Source: Pseudomonas sp. CFII64 (GTDB lineage: Bacteria; Pseudomonadota; Gammaproteobacteria; Pseudomonadales; Pseudomonadaceae). From it: a DNA stretch of 64,000 nucleotides. The notes under the pieces are model-generated. The model did no database searches, was not told where the DNA came from, and worked only from the letters and a program-made list of their open reading frames with translations. This document shows positions 39,245 to 48,027 of this stretch, one piece after another (position 1 is the stretch's first letter; each line of letters starts with the position of its first letter). Both the position numbers and the translations under genes were made by a program. Location: positions 372,001-436,000 of the forward strand of contig NZ_ATLO01000004.1 of NCBI RefSeq assembly GCF_000416235.1, in the 5' to 3' direction.

Positions 39245-40657
39245 ATGTCGGTCGCCATCAGTCGCAACGAAAATTCGCCTGCCCGGTTTGTCAGTGAGCC
39301 GGACGAAGTGCTTTATCACTTCGAAGATTCGCCTTTGCTGCAACGCCAGAAGCAGCAGGAATCCAACGCGCGCAGTTATCCACGGCGTATTCCGCTGGCG
39401 TTGAAGCGCGCCCAGGGGATTTATGTCGAGGACGTTGAAGGACGCACCTTCATCGATTGTCTGGCCGGTGCTGGCACCCTGGCGCTGGGGCATAACCATC
39501 CGGTGGTGATCGCCGCCATTCGTCAGGTGCTGGATGACGGCCTGCCGCTGCATACGCTGGACCTGACCACGCCGGTTAAAGATCAATTCGTTCAGGACCT
39601 GTTCGGTTTACTTCCAGAAGGTCTGCGCCGGGAGGCGAAAATCCAGTTTTGCGGGCCCACCGGTACGGACGCCGTGGAAGCCGCGTTGAAACTGGTGCGT
39701 ACCGCCACCGGACGCAGCACCGTGCTCTCCTTTCAGGGGGGTTATCACGGCATGAGCATGGGCGCGTTGAGCCTGATGGGCAGCCTGGGTCCGAAGAAAC
39801 CCATGGCCGCGTTGCTCAACAGTGGCGTGCAGTTCCTGCCGTTCCCTTACGACTATCGCTGCCCGTTCGGCCTGGGTGGCGAGCAGGGCGTGCAGGTCAA
39901 TCTGAGTTATCTGGAAAACCTGCTCAACGATCCCGAAGCGGGTGTCGAACGGCCCGCAGCAGTGATCGTCGAGGTGGTGCAGGGCGAAGGCGGCGTGATT
40001 CCGGCGGATCTGGACTGGCTGCGGGGTCTGCGGCGCATCACCGAGCAGGCCGGTGTGGCGTTGATCGTGGACGAGATCCAGAGCGGCTTTGCCCGCACCG
40101 GCAAAATGTTCGCCTTCGAGCATGCCGGCATCGTGCCGGATGTGGTGGTGCTGTCCAAAGCCATTGGCGGCAGCCTGCCGTTGGCGGTGGTGGTGTATCG
40201 CGACTGGCTCGACACCTGGCTGCCGGGCGCACACGCTGGAACCTTCCGTGGAAATCAAATGGCCATGGCGGCGGGCTCGGCGGTGATGGGCTTCCTGAAA
40301 CAGCACGATATTGCGTCTCATGCGACAGCCATGGGCGCGCGTTTGACCGAGCACCTGCGCATCCTCCAGCGAGACTTCCCGCAACTGGGCGACATTCGCG
40401 GGCGTGGCTTGATGCTCGGCATCGAGCTGGTGAACCCCGATGGCGCGCTGGATAACCTCGGCCATCCGCCTGCGTACAGCACTTTGGCGCCACTGATCCA
40501 GAATGAATGCCTCAAGCGCGGCCTGATCCTGGAACTCGGCGGCCGGCATGGCGCAGTCGTGCGCTTCCTGCCGCCGCTGATCATCAGCGCCGAACAGATC
40601 GACGAAGTCGCACGGCGTTTTGCCAAAGCGCTGGCGGCGGCGTTGAAGAGGGTTTGA
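39245..40657 (+). CDS. pvdH: Diaminobutyrate-2-oxoglutarate aminotransferase PvdH
   Basis: A 470-residue class III PLP aminotransferase that makes L-2,4-diaminobutyrate from aspartate semialdehyde and glutamate for PvdL's third module. Visible blocks: DCLAGAGTLALGHNHP, CGPTGTDAVEAALKL, SFQGGYHGMSMGALS, LIVDEIQSGFARTGKMFA, and the PLP lysine Lys305 in VVLSKAIGGSLP. Length is one residue from PAO1 PvdH. A perfect PvdS box stands upstream. It is separated from pvdL here by the dsb and SLC13 genes, unlike the tight mbtH-pvdH arrangement in P. aeruginosa. Confidence 0.95.
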   Translation: MSVAISRNENSPARFVSEPDEVLYHFEDSPLLQRQKQQESNARSYPRRIPLALKRAQGIYVEDVEGRTFIDCLAGAGTLALGHNHPVVIAAIRQVLDDGLPLHTLDLTTPVKDQFVQDLFGLLPEGLRREAKIQFCGPTGTDAVEAALKLVRTATGRSTVLSFQGGYHGMSMGALSLMGSLGPKKPMAALLNSGVQFLPFPYDYRCPFGLGGEQGVQVNLSYLENLLNDPEAGVERPAAVIVEVVQGEGGVIPADLDWLRGLRRITEQAGVALIVDEIQSGFARTGKMFAFEHAGIVPDVVVLSKAIGGSLPLAVVVYRDWLDTWLPGAHAGTFRGNQMAMAAGSAVMGFLKQHDIASHATAMGARLTEHLRILQRDFPQLGDIRGRGLMLGIELVNPDGALDNLGHPPAYSTLAPLIQNECLKRGLILELGGRHGAVVRFLPPLIISAEQIDEVARRFAKALAAALKRV

Positions 40658-40696
40658 AGTGAATTGAATTTCGCTGCGCTGTGCGGGGCAGGGACC

Positions 40697-40783
40697 ATAG
40701 GACCGGCTTCAGCCGGGAGGATGACGGTTCTGACGACGGAACCGCTGCGAATGTACCCGCGACCTCCCGGCTAAAACCGGTCC
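40697..40783. repeat. REPIN after pvdH
   Basis: Two inverted copies of a REP palindrome (TAGGACCGGCTTCAGCCGGG and the opposite CCCGGCTAAAACCGGTCC) flank about 50 nt. It closely resembles the REPIN at 57427-57520, including the central GACGAC...TGAATGTACC part. It lies between pvdH and the SdaC-like gene. Confidence 0.85.
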
Positions 40784-40955
40784 AACGGAATGCGCTCCAA
40801 TTCAGAGGATCAACACCTTCTCGTCAGACAAGCCTTTGATTTTCAAGCCCGATCCCGGACAATTGCGCCCCTGTTTTTGATGGGGGCGTTGAACTGCCAG
40901 GTTTTCCGATGCGTCCCCGCCTTGTTGTATTAACCGGCAACGGAGATTCGACCGG

Positions 40956-42230
40956 ATGAATGATCAGGCCAATAGCGTCGAACAACGTTTCGACACGGCC
41001 CCCGCCAGCATTGCTGCGTGGAACCGCCACGACACCACCTGGATGCTCGGTTTGTTCGGCACCGCCATCGGCGCGGGCACCCTGTTTTTGCCGATCAACG
41101 CAGGTATCGGCGGCTTCTGGCCGTTGATCATCCTTGCGCTGCTGGCGTTCCCCATGACCTTCTTTGCACACCGTGGCCTGACCCGTTTCGTGCTGTCCGG
41201 ACGCGAAGGCGCGGACATCACCGAAGTGGTCGAGCAACATTTCGGCAAGAGCGCCGGGGCCTTGATCACGCTGCTGTATTTCTTCGCGGTGTTTCCGATC
41301 CTGCTGATCTACAGCGTCGCGCTGACCAACACCGTGGGCAGCTTTCTCGAGCATCAGTTGCACATTCAACCGCCACCCCGGGCGATTTTGGCGTTTGTCT
41401 TGATCCTCGGCCTGCTGGCGGTGGTGCGTTGCGGCGAACGGGTGATCGTCAAGGCCATGAGCCTGATGGTTTACCCGTTCATCGTCGCGTTGCTGTTTCT
41501 TTCGGTGTTCCTGATCCCGCACTGGACCGGCGGCATCCTCGAAACCGCGACCACGCTGCCGGAGCCCTCGGCGTTCCTGCACACCTTCTGGCTGGCGATT
41601 CCGGTGATGGTGTTCTCCTTCAACCACACGCCGATCATCTCGGCGTTTGCTGTGGATCAGAAGCGTCGTTACGGAACTCAGGCTGAAGGTCGCAGTTCGC
41701 AAATCCTCGCCCGCGCCCATGGCTTGATGGTGGTGCTGGTGCTGTTCTTTGTTTTCAGTTGCGTACTGACCTTGTCGCCGGTACAGCTGGCAGAAGCCAA
41801 GGCGCAGAACCTGTCGATCCTGTCGTATCTGGCCAACCATTTCAGCAATCCGACCATTGCGTTCATGGCGCCGTTGATTGCGTTCGTGGCCATTGCCAAG
41901 TCGTTTCTGGGCCACTACATCGGAGCCAGCGAGGGCTTGAAAGGCCTGGTGGCGAAAACCGGTTATCGTCCCGCGCCCTTGCTGCTGGATCGCATGACCG
42001 CTGCGCTGATGCTGGTGGTGTGCTGGGCGGTTGCCACGCTCAACCCAAGCATTCTGGGCATGATCGAAACCCTGGGTGGCCCGATCATCACCGCGTTACT
42101 GTTCCTGATGCCGATGTACGCCATCCACAAAGTCCCGGCCATGCGTCAGTACGCCGGCAAGGCTTCCAATGTGTTTGTGGTGATCGTCGGGCTGGTGTCG
42201 ATATCGGCACTGGCGTACTCGTTGACGTAG
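40956..42230 (+). CDS. SdaC-type serine/threonine (HAAAP) transporter
   Basis: A 424-residue amino acid:proton symporter with 11 predicted membrane segments. The first helix contains GLFGTAIGAGTLFLPINAG, the glycine-rich signature of hydroxy/aromatic amino acid permeases, and SFNHTPIISAFAVDQ and AKSFLGHYIGASEGL are further SdaC-family blocks. It probably imports serine or threonine across the inner membrane. No iron box or operon partner is seen; REP elements separate it from pvdH and from the gene behind it. Confidence 0.85.
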   Translation: MNDQANSVEQRFDTAPASIAAWNRHDTTWMLGLFGTAIGAGTLFLPINAGIGGFWPLIILALLAFPMTFFAHRGLTRFVLSGREGADITEVVEQHFGKSAGALITLLYFFAVFPILLIYSVALTNTVGSFLEHQLHIQPPPRAILAFVLILGLLAVVRCGERVIVKAMSLMVYPFIVALLFLSVFLIPHWTGGILETATTLPEPSAFLHTFWLAIPVMVFSFNHTPIISAFAVDQKRRYGTQAEGRSSQILARAHGLMVVLVLFFVFSCVLTLSPVQLAEAKAQNLSILSYLANHFSNPTIAFMAPLIAFVAIAKSFLGHYIGASEGLKGLVAKTGYRPAPLLLDRMTAALMLVVCWAVATLNPSILGMIETLGGPIITALLFLMPMYAIHKVPAMRQYAGKASNVFVVIVGLVSISALAYSLT

Positions 42231-42312
42231 GACTGGCTTTAGCCGGGAGGGTAATTGACGCCCTCGCGACTAAAGTCGCTCCTACGGTCGCTCCTACGGT
42301 CGATTCGCGGGC
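42228..42312. repeat. REP cluster with short tandem duplication
   Basis: TAGGACTGGCTTTAGCCGGGAGG (shown here from 42228, 23 nt in all) is followed by an inverted element CGCGACTAAAGTCGCTCCTACGG (42267-42289), and its end TCGCTCCTACGG is repeated directly. The first element overlaps the stop codon of the transporter gene. Confidence 0.75.
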
Positions 42313-42358
42313 AAGACGGAACGCCGCCCGCGCGCTTCAACGAGTTGCATTGCGGCTA

Positions 42359-42832
42359 TCAATGACTCACAACGTGCGGCACTAACGATGAGTGATGACT
42401 GGTAATTAGCCATTTGTCGTCAAGGAATGCGTAGGTAAAGGTATAGCGGGCTTTTGCGGCGGGATGGTTTTCGAACTGGAAAGTGTAAAGGCCTGTATCA
42501 ATAGCCATGTTGCATCCAATGTAGAGGGTGCGGCTGTCGATGCTTCCTTCAGGCTTCTTCTTCAGAAAGTCGTTGAAGTATGCGATGCGGCCCTCATCGT
42601 TCGTGCGCACTCGGTCGGAGAGTGTTGGCAGCAACACTGCATCGCTGCTGTAACGGGCTGCAACCGTCGTGGCATTGCCAGATTTCAGAGCGGTGTTCCA
42701 GTCATCGAATAATGCGGCTATCTGAACCTGATCTGTCTTGACGCAGTTTTTATCTGGCTGCCCCTGGGCTGTGACCGGTAACAGTAACGCCGCGGCGGAA
42801 TATGCCAATGCCAGACTTTTTGGAAGAATCAT
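42359..42832 (-). CDS. Secreted SnoaL-like protein (SgcJ/EcaC, DUF4440 family)
   Basis: A 157-residue protein with a signal peptide (about 1-25, cleaving after TAQG) and a cone-shaped NTF2/SnoaL-like domain. Typical blocks are ALFDDWNTALKSGNATTVAARYSSDAVLLPT and a C-terminal YTFTYAFLDDKWLITSHHSSL. Two cysteines (residues 30 and about 107) could form a disulfide. Members of this family range from small-ligand binders to isomerase-like enzymes, and no specific reaction can be given. It stands alone, divergent from nothing obvious, with an AT-rich 214-nt gap on its 5' side. Confidence 0.75.
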   Translation of the reverse strand: MILPKSLALAYSAAALLLPVTAQGQPDKNCVKTDQVQIAALFDDWNTALKSGNATTVAARYSSDAVLLPTLSDRVRTNDEGRIAYFNDFLKKKPEGSIDSRTLYIGCNMAIDTGLYTFQFENHPAAKARYTFTYAFLDDKWLITSHHSSLVPHVVSH

Positions 42833-43046
42833 TGTTAGTTATCACGAAGAATATTGGGGCGCGGATGCTATCGATTTCTTTATATCTGCTCCAGATGAGT
42901 TATTCGCTAAGTTGTGTCCAAGTATTGATTTTACTTGGTTGTGTAGGACCAATATTTAGTTGATGTTTTATTGTCCTTCTTCCGATAGTTGAAAACGCCT
43001 TGTCCTACGTGCGCAGTGTCATCTGCACACGCAGGATCAAGATCAA

Positions 43047-44642
43047 TCAATAAGCGGCTACCAACCCATCCTTCCTCGGATCGGTCCCACCGACATAACC
43101 ATGGGCGGTGCGCTGGATGATCTGCGCGCCGCCGAAGGCGAATACGCCGCTTGGCTCTTCAACGTCAATGTCGTGACCTTTGGCGCGCAGCGCTTCGACG
43201 ACCTGCGGGTCGAATGCGCGCTCCACGGCGACTTTCAAACCCGACTCGATTCTCCAGCGCGGCGCGTCGGCTGCGGCTTGCGGGTTCTGCTTGTAACGCA
43301 AAATACGCATCATCATTTGCAGATGACCTTGCGCCTGCATCGGGCCGCCCATCAGGCCGAAGGACATCAATGGCGTGCCGTCGGTGTTCATCACGAAACC
43401 GGGAATGATGGTGTGGAACGGACGTTTGCGCGGCGCGACGACGTTGACGTGTTGCGGGTCCAGCGAGAAGCCGGCACCACGGTTTTGCAGGCTGATACCG
43501 GTGCCCGGCACGACCACGCCAGAGCCGAAACCCATGTAGTTGGACTGGATGAACGAGACCATCATGCCGCTCTCATCGGCAGCGGACAGGTACACCGTGC
43601 CACCGGCTTTCGGCGAACCATGGCCAGGGTTGGCGGCTTGATCGGTGACCAGGCCAGCGCGTTCCATCAGGTAGGCGGTGTCCAGCAAATGCTCCGAGGC
43701 AACGCGCATGTGCTCGCTGTCGGCGACGTGTTCGTCGAGGTCGGCCAGCGCCAGCTTCATGGCTTCCAGCACCGGATGCACGGTGGCCAGGCTGTCCACC
43801 GGATGTTCGCCGACCCCCAGCGCTTCGAGCATGGTCAGGCCGGCCAGCGTGGCGATGCCCTGGCCGTTGGGTGGCAGTTCGTGAACCATCGCCCCTGCAT
43901 ACGGCACCGACAAGGTTTCGATCCAGTCCACGGTGTGGGTCGCCAGATCGTCGAGGCTCATGACGCTGCCGTTGGCGTTGGCATGGGCGATGATCGCTTC
44001 GGCCAGCTCGCCGCGATAAAACGTTTCGCCTTTGGTCTGGGCAATCAGCTCCAGGGTGCGGGCGTGATCCTTGAGCTGGATTTTCTCGCCTGCCAGCGGC
44101 GCTTTGCCATTGGGCATGAAGCATTCGGCGAAACCGGGCTGCGACTTGAGCAGCTGCGAGCCGCGTTTCCACAACTCGGCAATGATCGGCGTGACTTGAT
44201 AACCGTCGCGGGCATAACCGATGGCGGGTTCCGCCAGGGTGGCGAAGGGCAGCTTGCCGTAGCGCTTGGACAGTTCAACCCAGGCGGACACTGCGCCAGG
44301 CACGGTAACCGCGCCCCAGCCGCGTTGCGGCATTTCGCTCTGGCCTTCGAAGTGCTCAGGCGTCCAGGCTTGTGGCGCACGGCCGGAAGCGTTCAAACCT
44401 TGCAAGTTGTTGCCGTCCCAGACGATAGCGAACGCATCGCTGCCGATCCCGCAACCGGTGGGTTCGACCACGGTCAGCACCATGGCCGCAGCAATTGCTG
44501 CGTCAACCGCGTTGCCGCCACGGCGCAGCATGTCCAGCCCGGCCTGTGCGGCTAGCGGCTGGGAGCAAGCGACCATGTTGTTGCCCATGACCGGCGAGCG
44601 GGCCGAGGCGTAAGGTTGGCTGTAATCCAGATCATCGAACAT
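43047..44642 (-). CDS. ggt: Gamma-glutamyltransferase
   Basis: A 531-residue Ntn-hydrolase of the gamma-glutamyltranspeptidase family. The N-terminal MVACSQPLAAQAGLDMLRRGGNAVDAAIAAAMVLTVVEPTGCGIG is diagnostic, as is the later NGQGIATLAGLTMLE. The self-cleavage/nucleophile threonine should be in GGTVYLSAADESG. Typical GGT uses GTTH here, so this is a divergent subgroup. No signal peptide is visible, so the protein may be cytosolic. It is the last gene of a seven-gene minus-strand operon with a peptide ABC transporter, suggesting that imported gamma-glutamyl compounds are hydrolysed inside. ATG 44642 fits the family start; the longer frame is unsupported. Confidence 0.88.
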   Translation of the reverse strand: MFDDLDYSQPYASARSPVMGNNMVACSQPLAAQAGLDMLRRGGNAVDAAIAAAMVLTVVEPTGCGIGSDAFAIVWDGNNLQGLNASGRAPQAWTPEHFEGQSEMPQRGWGAVTVPGAVSAWVELSKRYGKLPFATLAEPAIGYARDGYQVTPIIAELWKRGSQLLKSQPGFAECFMPNGKAPLAGEKIQLKDHARTLELIAQTKGETFYRGELAEAIIAHANANGSVMSLDDLATHTVDWIETLSVPYAGAMVHELPPNGQGIATLAGLTMLEALGVGEHPVDSLATVHPVLEAMKLALADLDEHVADSEHMRVASEHLLDTAYLMERAGLVTDQAANPGHGSPKAGGTVYLSAADESGMMVSFIQSNYMGFGSGVVVPGTGISLQNRGAGFSLDPQHVNVVAPRKRPFHTIIPGFVMNTDGTPLMSFGLMGGPMQAQGHLQMMMRILRYKQNPQAAADAPRWRIESGLKVAVERAFDPQVVEALRAKGHDIDVEEPSGVFAFGGAQIIQRTAHGYVGGTDPRKDGLVAAY

Positions 44643-44679
44643 TAGCGTCTTCTCTTGGCAGAAATGGCAGAAAGAATGA

Positions 44680-45552
44680 TTAGCCCTTGGGGTCCAGCGC
44701 ATCGCGCAGGCCGTCACCCAGCAGGTTGAAGCACAAGACCGTGATGTAGATCGCCACGCCCGGCGCAATCGACATCCACGGCGCTTGCTCCATGAAATTT
44801 TTCGCGGTGTTGAGCATCGAGCCCCAGGAAGGCGAGGGCGGTTGCTGGCCCAGGCCGAGAAACGACAGGCTGGCTTCGGCAAGGATCGCTGAAGCGATGG
44901 TCAATGTGGCTTGCACCACCAGCGGCGATGTCACGTTGGGCAACACGTAACGCAGGATGATCCAGCGATCCGGCAGACCAATCGCCCGGGCGCCTTCCAG
45001 GTAGTCTTCGTGCTTGATCGACAGCACCTGACCACGGGTCAGGCGGGCAAAGATCGGCATCGCCGACAAGCCGATGGCAATCATCGCGTTGGTCAGGCTC
45101 GGGCCAAGAAAAGCCCCCAGCGCAATGGCCAACACCAGAAACGGACAGGACAGCAGTGCTTCCATGATCCGCGAGATGATCGCGTCGAGCTTGCCGCCGA
45201 AGTAACCGCCGAGCAAACCCAGCGGCACGCCGATCAGCATGGCAATCGCCACTGAAACGCCGCCCGCCAGTAATGAACTGCGCGCGCCCCAGAGCAGACG
45301 GGAAAACAGATCGCGGCCCAGCTCATCGGTGCCCAGCCAGTAGATCAGCGACGGCGCCTTGCGTACGGCGAGGAAGTTGGCTTTGAGCGGATCGTGTGGC
45401 GCGATCCACGGCGCAAACGCAGCCGCGAGGATAAACAACAGCAGCACCGCCGCACCGAGCACCGCGCCTTTGTTGGCGAGGAACTTTTTGACGAAAGGCG
45501 AGCGCGCGCGGGGCGCAAGCGCAGTGAGAGTAACGCTGGCGATGGCGGTCAT
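44680..45552 (-). CDS. Peptide ABC transporter permease (DppC/GsiD type)
   Basis: A 290-residue inner membrane permease with an N-terminal membrane helix preceded by a short basic tail and five further helices. The sequence LAIALGAFLGPSLTNAMIAIGLSAMPIFARLTRGQVLSIK and the EAA-like loop EGARAIGLPDRWIILRYVLPN are those of the C-type subunit of dipeptide/oligopeptide importers. It pairs with the B-type permease, whose stop it overlaps (ATGA). The ggt start lies 37 nt downstream of its stop. Confidence 0.92.
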   Translation of the reverse strand: MTAIASVTLTALAPRARSPFVKKFLANKGAVLGAAVLLLFILAAAFAPWIAPHDPLKANFLAVRKAPSLIYWLGTDELGRDLFSRLLWGARSSLLAGGVSVAIAMLIGVPLGLLGGYFGGKLDAIISRIMEALLSCPFLVLAIALGAFLGPSLTNAMIAIGLSAMPIFARLTRGQVLSIKHEDYLEGARAIGLPDRWIILRYVLPNVTSPLVVQATLTIASAILAEASLSFLGLGQQPPSPSWGSMLNTAKNFMEQAPWMSIAPGVAIYITVLCFNLLGDGLRDALDPKG

Positions 45553-46496
45553 GACGCTGTCCTCAGACGCGGGTTGATCATGCGATAGAGCACGTCGGCA
45601 AGCAGGTTCAGCAACAGAAAACCAATCGCCACGCAGAGCACCACACCTTGCACCACGGCGTAATCGCGGTTGAACACCGCGTCGACGATCATCTTGCCGA
45701 AGCCGGGAATGCTGAACACCTGTTCGGTCAGCACTGCGCCGCCGAGCAATTCGCCGAACAGCAAGGTGGTCAGCGTGACGATGGGCATCAAGGCGTTACG
45801 CAACGCATGCTTGAGGATCACTGTGCGCGGAAACAAACCCTTGGCCCGGGCCGTACGCACATAGTCGGTGCGCAACACTTCGAGCATGGCGCTGCGGGTG
45901 TGGCGCATGAGAATCCCCGACAAGCCGGCACCGAGCACAAAGGCCGGCAGGATCAGGGTTTTCAGGTTCTGCCCGAAGTCCTCGCCAATGGGCACGAAGC
46001 CCGACGCGGGCAGCCATTGCAGCTTCACGGCGAAGATCATGATCAACAGAATCCCCAGCCAGAAGTGCGGAATCGAGATCCCCGACAGCGCGATGACGTT
46101 GGCCCCGTAATCCACCGCCGTGCCTTTGCGCACGGCGGAAATGATCCCGGTGGGAATGCCGATCAGCAGCGCGATCAGCAAGGCGAACACCGCCAGCTCC
46201 AGCGTTACCGGCAACTTGGACGCCAGCAACGTGGTGACGGGTTGCTCGGTGCGCAGCGAAGTACCGAAATCCCCGGTCAGGACATTGCCGACCCAGTGCA
46301 GGTATTGCAGCGGCAACGGGTCGTTGAGGCGGTATTTGTCCCGCAGGTATTCCATCACCGCCGGATCGCGTTCTTCCCCGGCCATGGCCAGCACCGGGTC
46401 GCCCGGCAGCAGCTTCTGCAGGGTGAAAACGAACAGCGAAACCAGAATCAGCGTCGGAATCGCACTGAGCAGGCGTCGCAGGATGAACATCAGCAT
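45549..46496 (-). CDS. Peptide ABC transporter permease (DppB/GsiC type)
   Basis: A 315-residue permease with six membrane segments. The N-terminus MFILRRLLSAIPTLILVSLFVF and the cytosolic loop LRTDYVRTARAKGLFPRTVILKHALRNALMPIVT mark it as the B-type subunit. It forms the channel with the C-type permease encoded directly downstream (4-nt overlap). The binding-protein gene ends 28 nt upstream. Confidence 0.93.
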   Translation of the reverse strand: MLMFILRRLLSAIPTLILVSLFVFTLQKLLPGDPVLAMAGEERDPAVMEYLRDKYRLNDPLPLQYLHWVGNVLTGDFGTSLRTEQPVTTLLASKLPVTLELAVFALLIALLIGIPTGIISAVRKGTAVDYGANVIALSGISIPHFWLGILLIMIFAVKLQWLPASGFVPIGEDFGQNLKTLILPAFVLGAGLSGILMRHTRSAMLEVLRTDYVRTARAKGLFPRTVILKHALRNALMPIVTLTTLLFGELLGGAVLTEQVFSIPGFGKMIVDAVFNRDYAVVQGVVLCVAIGFLLLNLLADVLYRMINPRLRTAS

Positions 46497-46524
46497 GCCG
46501 AACCCTCGCTGGTGTGCGCGTCAA

Positions 46525-48027
46525 TCACGGCTTGAACGCGACATTGGTCAGACGAATCAATCCATCCGGATTCGGCACGAAACCGGTCACGGTGTTGCGC
46601 ATGGCAATGATGCGCGGATCAAAATACAGGTACGCGGTCGGCACTTCGTCAGCCAGCAAACGCAGCGCTTCGTTGTACAGCGCCTGACGCTGAGCCACGT
46701 CGTTGACGGTGCGCGCCTTGTTCAGCAGCTCATCGAGCTTGGGATTGCAGTATTTGCCATCGTTCTGGCCGCCTTTACAGGTGACGAACTGATGGATGTC
46801 GCCATCCGGATCAGGTCGGCCGGACCAGGCGCTCATGCCAATCTGGAAGTTGCCGCCCTGTTGCTCGCTGAGCAGCGTGGCGTATTCAGTGGCGACCAGA
46901 TTGACCTTGAAACCCGCTTCTTCGGCCATGGCCTGGATGATCTGTCCGACCTGTTGCGCGATTGGGTTATTGGCGACTTTCAGGTCCACCGCCAATGGCA
47001 GCTTGACCCCGGCCTCAGTCAGCAACGCCTTGCTTTTCGCGACATCGCGCGCCGGGATCGGCAGATCCTTGTCGTAGTACGGGCTGTTTTTCGGGAACGG
47101 CTGGGCACTCGGCGCATACAAGCCTTCGAACACCACCTGATTGATCGCGTCGCGGTCGATGGACAGCACGAACGCCTCACGCACGCGTTTGTCCTTGCCC
47201 ATCGGCGTGTTGGCTTTTTCGCCATTGGCAACGTTGAACATCAGCTGCATGTAGCCCAGCCCCGGGGTGTTGTAGATCGCCAGCTTGCTGTCCGACTTGA
47301 CGGTTTTCACGTCGGTGGGCGCCACACGCTCGATGATGTCCAGATCACCCGAACGCAGGTTGGCCAGGCGCACTGAGGTGTCCGGAATCGGCAGGAAAAT
47401 CACCTTGTCGAAGTGGTAAGCCTGCTTGTTCCAGTAATTGTCGAAACGCTCCAGCACGATGCGATCCTGCTGCACGCGCTGGACGAATTTGTACGGCCCG
47501 GAACAGACCGGCTTCATGCCGAATTCACCCTGTGCGGCCTTGGGCGCGAGCATCATCCCGGCACGGTCCGACAGCTGCGAAACCAGCGTGGCGTCGGGTT
47601 GCTTGAGCTTGATCGCCACGGTTTTCGCGTCGATCACTTCCACGCTGTCCACCGAGGCCAGCTCACTTTTGCGCAACGAATCGGGCAAGGTGCGCGCGCG
47701 GTCCAGGTTGAACTTCACCGACGCCGCGTCGAACACTTCGCCATCGTGATAGGTCACGCCGTCGCGCAGGGTCATGGTCAGGGTCTTGCCGTCCTCGCTC
47801 CAGTTCCAGGCCGTGGCCAGTTGCGGCGCATAGGTCAGGTCCGGGTTGACGTCCACCAGCTTGTCGCACAGCGCGGTGTAGACCAGGCGACCGGAATAGG
47901 TGCGCGAGCGATGCGGGTCGAGCACGTCCGGGTCGTCCTGGATGCCGATGCGCAAGGTCGATTCGGCAAAGGCGGCGTTGGCGGCCAGCAGTAACAACGT
48001 TCCGGTCATAACGCGTGCGATTTTCAT
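46525..48027 (-). CDS. Peptide-type ABC substrate-binding protein (SBP family 5)
   Basis: A 500-residue periplasmic protein with a signal peptide (1-22, cleaving after AAFA) and the family 5 fold: LRIGIQDDPDVLDPHRS, then LATAWNWSEDGKTLTMTLRDGVTYHDGE and a long C-terminal lobe. It should bind a peptide or peptide-like ligand and deliver it to the two permeases. ATG 48027 overlaps the stop of the ATPase gene (ATGA). The neighbouring ggt suggests a gamma-glutamyl ligand such as glutathione, which is inference from context only. Confidence 0.92.
   Translation of the reverse strand: MKIARVMTGTLLLLAANAAFAESTLRIGIQDDPDVLDPHRSRTYSGRLVYTALCDKLVDVNPDLTYAPQLATAWNWSEDGKTLTMTLRDGVTYHDGEVFDAASVKFNLDRARTLPDSLRKSELASVDSVEVIDAKTVAIKLKQPDATLVSQLSDRAGMMLAPKAAQGEFGMKPVCSGPYKFVQRVQQDRIVLERFDNYWNKQAYHFDKVIFLPIPDTSVRLANLRSGDLDIIERVAPTDVKTVKSDSKLAIYNTPGLGYMQLMFNVANGEKANTPMGKDKRVREAFVLSIDRDAINQVVFEGLYAPSAQPFPKNSPYYDKDLPIPARDVAKSKALLTEAGVKLPLAVDLKVANNPIAQQVGQIIQAMAEEAGFKVNLVATEYATLLSEQQGGNFQIGMSAWSGRPDPDGDIHQFVTCKGGQNDGKYCNPKLDELLNKARTVNDVAQRQALYNEALRLLADEVPTAYLYFDPRIIAMRNTVTGFVPNPDGLIRLTNVAFKP

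Noticed and set aside
42738..42959. A 73-residue frame on the plus strand over the start of the SnoaL-like gene
   Set aside because: No ribosome site or recognisable sequence, and it overlaps a well-supported secreted protein gene on the other strand.
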